Shown here: one piece after another, positions 58,801 to 64,000 of the stretch
Position numbering within the stretch: position 1 is the first letter of the stretch
How the letters are laid out: each line of letters starts with the position of its first letter
Source: Sialis fuliginosa
Taxonomy: Eukaryota > Arthropoda > Insecta > Megaloptera > Sialidae
Direction: 5' to 3'
Assembly (NCBI GenBank): GCA_961205875.1
Contig: OY540817.1
Span: forward strand, 7,971,001-8,035,000
DNA: 64,000 bases
Notes under the pieces: generated by a model
Told to the model about the DNA's origin: nothing
The model's database searches: none
Seen by the model: only the letters and a program-made list of their open reading frames with translations
Position numbers and translations under genes: made by a program

Positions 58801-60170
58801 AAGATAGCGGCTAATTTAACGGAATGCTAAAAAAATAGACTTGCACTATTTTTGTATCACGAACCCCCTTTTTCGCAGGGTCGAGTTTTCTTTAAAATAT
58901 CTTAATTGGAAGCTGAGATACCGTTTAAGTTATGTTTTTGTGCATAGAAAAATTCAAATAAGCAACTATTATACATGTTTACAAAATGTATTATTTTATG
59001 AACGTTACTCGTTAAATTTTTCATCACAAACACTTTTACTTTTGGATAAGTTAATATTAATGCAGTAAGAGCTTGGATATGTACTTGATATTCAATTAAC
59101 TGAATTTACAGAATTTAAATTCGCATCAATAAATCTGAGGGAACAGAGCTAAAAGCTCTATGAATCACTTGTAGCGCGGGAACATTACAACATGTGTAAT
59201 TACGGAATAATTTACCTTCAACCACTAATGCACACGCTGGAGTGGCGGATGCTACCGTTCATGTCAGTAATAAACAATTCATCCCTTTTTCTCCCATTTA
59301 CCCACGCTGCGCATGACTATGTTCTTAATATAAGTGCTTAAGTAAACTACGAACAATCATCATATCTTATTCTAACATGTTATAAACTAAGCTATCTTAT
59401 TTCCATCATTATGTAGGAATTTCTATTTAATCTGTTCTTCTGTACATGTAAGGTTTGATATTTTATTTTTTTTATGTTTGTTAAACTATAAGCAAAAACA
59501 ACAGCCATCCTATTCTATTTTAAGAACTAACTAGATCCTTTTCGTTCTTATCTTTGCTTCCGTCATGTAAGAATTTATATTATCCTTCTCTATTTAATCT
59601 GAGCAAATGTACATCCACATATACCTACAAAATACATCTCTTTCTATCTAGGAAGAATAACGTGTGCTCCTGTACACGTAAGGAGTAATATTCGTTCCTT
59701 ATTAAACGTCCGTCGTCTTTGTTGTTGCTTTCTTAAACAATGGTAAGTTGGAAGAATGGTTACTTTCCACACTGACAGGGCGTATCATTAAAGGGTTGAA
59801 ATATAGGATTGTTGCTACAAACTATATACAGAAAATACGTTTGTTCAGCTTGCAGGTGAATTTGTGTGTGTTGTTAATTATTCCGGGTATTTAATCAAGA
59901 GCTTTTAATTAAATTAATTTTTAGTTTAATTTTGTACTTATGTGATTTAAAATAATGCGACTATTTTAATAACGGTGTAATATTACAATGTGGAATAAAC
60001 TCGCAATGTTTTACATGAATATATTAATGTAATTTATTAATAATTGTGTCTGTGTATGTAAATGTATACTGAAATTACTTGAAATTTGAATAACGGTTAG
60101 AAATATAAACTAATCGTTTTTTATTTTATTTTTATTTCATTATTTCTAAATTAGAAGATTTATAGAGATA
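55889..60170. other. long AT-rich stretch without recognised genes
   Basis: More than 4 kb with no supported coding region. Minor items: a (ta)n run near 56445-56465, and SINE-like words 'ctgtctgtttatccgtatgt' then 'ccgttagtgcgc' near 56727. A less AT-rich part at 59150-59340 ('acgctggagtggcggatg', 'cccacgctgcgcatgac') is followed to 59700 by loosely repeated 'tatttaatctg' and 'tgtacatgtaagg' words. No family assigned. Confidence 0.45.
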
Positions 60171-60174
60171 AGAA

Positions 60175-60270
60175 TTTCCCCGCGACTTCACTCGCGTTTG
60201 TTTAAACTCCTTTTAACAGTCTTATCAAAATCGGTTTAGTAGTTTTCGTTTTTTCGTCGGAACTATCAAA
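60175..60270 (+). repeat. SINE or RTE-tail fragment
   Basis: 'ccccgcgacttcactcgcgt' is a SINE head of the kind at 26033 and 42676. It is followed by 'atcaaaatcggtttagtagt', the usual tail wording, with most of the body missing. Confidence 0.6.
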
Positions 60271-62865
60271 ATAAATTGTACATAAAACGACGAATACACT
60301 AAAAAATCAAAAATATTTAATTTTACAGATTTTGATTATTCCTATAAAAATTGTCATATTTTTAATAACTTTTTCAGGTGTTAAAGTTAAAATAAATAAT
60401 ATGAAAGTACATAAAGTAAAAAAAGAATGCTTTATTTGATATTTAAAATGAAATAAAATTCTTCTTACTTTATGATTCGAATTCAAATGTTACCTCGTTC
60501 ATGAATTTTGCTATATCCAGCAAATTTATTAATATTCAAATACAGTAAAAACGTTTTATATCCACCCAATTTCAAATCTAGATTTTTTATATTGCGATCG
60601 TAAAAAATAAGTATTTAGCAATAAAAATGTACACAGCCAGTTACAACTACATTATTGATTTTCTATGATATAAATAACAAGCTACTATTCTATTCCTTGT
60701 GATGTTTGATCGAGATAGAAATTTGCTCTTGGTTTGAGTTGGCTCAAGCCAAACACTGAAAGCCTATTTTAGTTACTCTTCAAACATCTCTATGTATAAA
60801 AATGAACATTCGTTTGTATGAAGCTTATAGACTCGGGAATCACTTAACCGATTTCAATGCTGTTTTCATCATTTAAAAATATCTTGTCTATAAATTAATA
60901 ACAAATTTAAAATTGCAGCAGTTTGTATTTCTATAGTTTGATGAAAAAATTACTAATTAAACAATTTAATTATGCATTAAAAATCCAACATATCTAAATC
61001 AATAAATTATCATCGTATAGTCCGGAAAAAAATTCTATGAACTAAAAAAACTAGAAGAACGAACTAGTTCATTAAGGACCACTATAAGGAGCGCTCTTTG
61101 TCATGAACTAAAATTCCCAACTCTAGAGTTAGGTACTGTATACATATGAATTACAATTTATTTAGTTTGGTATATGGAAATTCTACTGTATTGTGATTCT
61201 AAAGTCTCTTAAGCTAATAGTTTTTAATGTTAATCAATAATGTAGATACTTCAAATAGTTTTGGCTTTTTGTGAATAAAAACCGTTCCCCTTTAGTCTGT
61301 AGCCAGCAAGGCTACGTGCTTTGCCTGAACTATATAAACAAGCCCATATATAAACATGGAAGATCTCCATTTCGTCATAGTATATCCCAAGTGCCTAGGG
61401 GCACTGTACAAAATTTATAATTAATTAATATTTATTCAAAACCCTCCTCTTAAATTAATTAATGACGTTATTTAAGATGTGCACACACGCGATTTTGTGT
61501 GTGCTATGGATTTAAGATTAAATAATATATTAGAATAGGTCTTTAAGAACTAACGCCCTTCTGTGTTGAGACCAAAGTGACTTAAATAATATAAACTATA
61601 TAAAGTCGTTTGTTCGAATAACGACACAGTCGTGTGGTAAAGTAGACGACAATATAGATACATTTCATTCAGTTGTGTTTGTAACGGTAATTTCTTGTTT
61701 GTTTCGAATTTTGCCAATTCCGCTTTTACTTTTTTAAGGTTTTTATTTTCGCGCAGAAAAAGTCCCATATGATGTTATATTCAGATTTTACCAAATAGTA
61801 TTTTTTTTCTTTTGTGTGTCATGTTTTGAAATGGACCTCCTATGATATAGTTAATAATAATAGACTATGCAATTTTTAAAATAGGTATCTATGGCTACAA
61901 AAAAGGCGAGACGAGATTTAGCTAAGCATCCTAAATATATTGTAAGTCTATAACAGCATTTAAGTCAGTTGTTTCACATTTTGAATTTTTATCTATTTAT
62001 GAAAATTCTTTATCATAAAACTATCATTTTTATTGACCAACTGTAAAAAGGAGGAGGTTCTCAATTCAATCAATATATTTTTTTATTGTATGTTTGGGCA
62101 TAACTACAATAAATATACACCAATTTGGTTTTTTTGAAAGAGTATACTGTTAATTTTATCAGAATCTGACAATGAACTTTGAAGAATAATAAAGTTAATT
62201 TTAAGAATGAAAAAAATAAACCCAACATCAAAAACTGTTAAAATTAATTACTAGGTATATACATTTTAATATTATTAGTCAGTTTTATTTTTTTCGTAGT
62301 TTCTTATTTTTGATATGTTCTTAGAAATATACCAAAACGACACAATAATGTCGTTACATAAACATTCATTTTTACCGTTTTTGTTTGAAAAACAGTGTTT
62401 TAGATATATTATTACCTAGGGTTTTAATAGAGTAATATACTTTGTTTCATTACATTAATGGAATTGTTCTAAAGTGAATCACATTGATTGGATATTGATT
62501 TAATGTTATAAATAAAGTGAACGATGGGACATTTTACACTCCTCGTGTGACATTAAAGGTTGCTGTGGGTTTTATAATTAGAACTCACGTTGATTAATAT
62601 CATGAAGATATGGAATGGGTAAGGATAGTTCACATAATGAGTTTTACAAATTATGTTTCATTAACATTTGTTGCTATTAGTTGTCTTTATTTATATATAG
62701 GTACTTCGTTATTATCATTATTGGATTAGTTAGATCGATTACGTTGATTAGCTTTTTTAAAGTAATTGTCCAGCCAGTTTGGTTGTTATTTTTAATATTA
62801 TGTCCAAGGTTAATAATGTCAAAAGTAATTTATTTATGTATCATTTGGATTTTGTTTATTTGTAT
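60271..62865. other. AT-rich intergenic DNA
   Basis: A degraded SINE-like patch near 60790-60900 ('gtataaaaatgaacattcgt', 'cttaaccgatttcaatgct'). 61285-61400 is less AT-rich with 'tatataaac' and a small hairpin 'gtgcctaggggcac'. The minus-strand 72-codon frame at 61550-61768 has no motif I recognise. Confidence 0.4.
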
Positions 62866-62869
62866 AAAA

Positions 62870-63060
62870 GTGGCTACATACGTAACTGCAAGCTTGTTCA
62901 AGCTTGCATGATCCATCTTTTTATACAAGTAGTTTGTAGTGAGAATTTTGCACAAGCGCTTGCACAAAATTCTCTTACAGACGCTACAGACTGCTTGTAT
63001 AAAAAGATGCATCATGCAAGCTTGAACAAGCTTGCAGTTATGTACGTGAGGTGTAGCCAC
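62870..63060. mobile_element. 191-bp near-perfect palindromic MITE
   Basis: 'gtggctacatacgtaactgc' at the left is mirrored by 'gcagttatgtacgtgaggtg' plus 'tagccac' at the right. The arms share 'aagcttgttcaagcttgcat', 'gatccatctttttatacaag' and 'agaattttg', and meet at 'caagcgcttg' near 62957 with no loop. The two overlapping opposite-strand frames are translations of the two arms. It could fold into a long hairpin if transcribed. Confidence 0.9.
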
Positions 63061-63160
63061 CTTTAGAAAGACGTGCATATTGGTTTTCATAAAAGTGGAA
63101 GATTTGTATGAAAAGTTTTTTTTAAACAACTTTTCGAAATAATTTTTTTTTAATACCCTG
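63061..63160. other. flank with a mariner-type end scrap
   Basis: 'taataccctgtatatac' near 63151 resembles the ..ccctg|TA right end of TA-flanked MITEs seen elsewhere. No partner found. Confidence 0.35.
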
Positions 63161-63254
63161 TATATACATTATTTCGACATTCTTAGATAAATAAACTAAT
63201 AACGAGTTTAAGTATTTTAGCTCTTTATAGACCTACATATATATAGGAAATTGA

Positions 63255-63450
63255 ATGCTCTACAAAAAAGATTCTATAAAATTTTCACGTAACGTGTTGT
63301 TCTTGAGATATCTTGAAAAAATAAATATTTTGGGATATCACCCCTCCCCCTTACAGATATTACCATTCAACCAAGTTTCATTAATATCGGTTCAGTGGTT
63401 CATGAGTTATGCGTGTGACAAGGAACAGACAGACAGACATGGTAGAAAAA
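63255..63450 (+). repeat. SINE-like repeat, 3' half
   Basis: 'caaccaagtttcattaatat' then 'cggttcagtggttcatgagt' and 'gacaaggaacagacagacag' is the canonical tail wording of insect SINEs. The 80-codon plus-strand frame is this repeat translated. Confidence 0.7.
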
Positions 63451-64000
63451 GTGTTTGTCTTTTTGAAATCGGAGAACAATATTTTGTCTCATTTTAAAAC
63501 GATCACTTCTCGTATCTTCGATATTGGAAGGTAGCAATGATAACATGCTAAGCTTTTGTTTTAATTTTTTTTTTAATATTTATCGGTTGAAACAATATTA
63601 AGGTGTTCCAGTAATTTTGAATAACCCTGTATACGTATGTATACAAATATGCGAAGCTTGTTTCATTTAGTGTAACATATAAAAGTTCAGTGAGACGTGA
63701 ATACAAATATTATGAAACATTCACATATTAGAAGATTGATTTATCAATAATTTATATATAATACGTCACACAACTACCTACACGCCTGGTGCCTATTCGT
63801 GACTCGCGGAGGGTAACATTACTATGATTATGTAACTTCCATGTACGTAATTTAATCAAGTGGGGTAATTGTTCTGTTACGCAACAGTGTAAGCGCTTAT
63901 AGGCACAGGCAATGTGTGTTGCGTCTACAGTCTGTACACTCTACAGTGTAACCTCTGAACTATAGCTTATAATTATAATATGTTTTGTTGATTTAGCAAG
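63451..64000. other. AT-rich DNA with mariner-type end scrap
   Basis: 'ggtgttccagtaattttgaa' then 'taaccctgta' (63602-63632) is another solo TA-element terminus. From about 63780 the DNA is less AT-rich, with no gene recognised before the window ends. Confidence 0.4.

Noticed and set aside
62779..63129. Overlapping 95- and 99-residue ORFs on opposite strands
   Set aside because: Both arise from the palindromic MITE; similarity to each other is due to the inverted arms.
1..64000. tRNA, rRNA or histone genes
   Set aside because: No cloverleaf-like A/B box pair, rRNA core or histone motif was seen on reading; a tRNAscan or Rfam run would be decisive.

Overview
The window looks like a gene desert from an AT-rich insect nuclear genome. 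No intact host protein gene, rRNA or tRNA could be supported. Nearly everything recognisable is transposable-element or satellite DNA. The order is uncertain. A 'gggttccgtacctcaaa' repeat head followed by 'gtccgtctgtcc', 'cccgcggcttcactcgcg'-type SINE heads and frequent 'taggtac' would suit Lepidoptera or a relative, but this rests on remembered repeat style, not on a host gene.

Layout. 1-9.7 kb: a Penelope-like reverse transcriptase scrap with a possible hammerhead-like tail, a SINE-like repeat, a hexamer repeat, three units of a ~160-bp satellite, a degenerate repeated pair, and two copies of one TA-flanked MITE. 12.4-19.0 kb: a 6.5-kb element with CACTG termini and long subterminal repeat arrays. 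It carries a decayed five-exon gene whose end resembles DUF4806, and is itself interrupted by a 1.8-kb foldback hAT element with perfect 8-bp target duplications. 19-27.9 kb: several MITEs and foldbacks, plus a deleted Tc1 element inserted into a SINE. 29.5-45.9 kb: a cluster of hAT-like elements, including a 1.94-kb one with perfect TSDs, and short relatives that share an architecture (tagg or cagg ends plus a short self-repeated motif) but differ in the motif. 46.7-50.8 kb: a THAP-domain scrap between inverted repeats, a ten-unit ~160-bp satellite array with alternating variants, and a mariner-like transposase pseudogene. 52 kb: a locally GC-rich island with a TATA box, the best candidate host promoter or first exon. 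54.9-55.9 kb: a 1-kb hAT-like element with perfect TSDs. 56-64 kb: mostly featureless AT-rich DNA, with a near-perfect 191-bp palindrome at 62.9 kb and SINE fragments.

There is no operon or pathway. The organising logic is insertion, nesting and decay of DNA transposons. No single element appears coding-competent: all five recognised coding remnants (Penelope RT, DUF4806-like, Tc1, THAP, mariner) are broken by stops or frameshifts, or are partial. The most original material is the CACTG/DUF4806 element, the self-repeating hAT-like MITE class, the foldback elements and the two-variant satellite.
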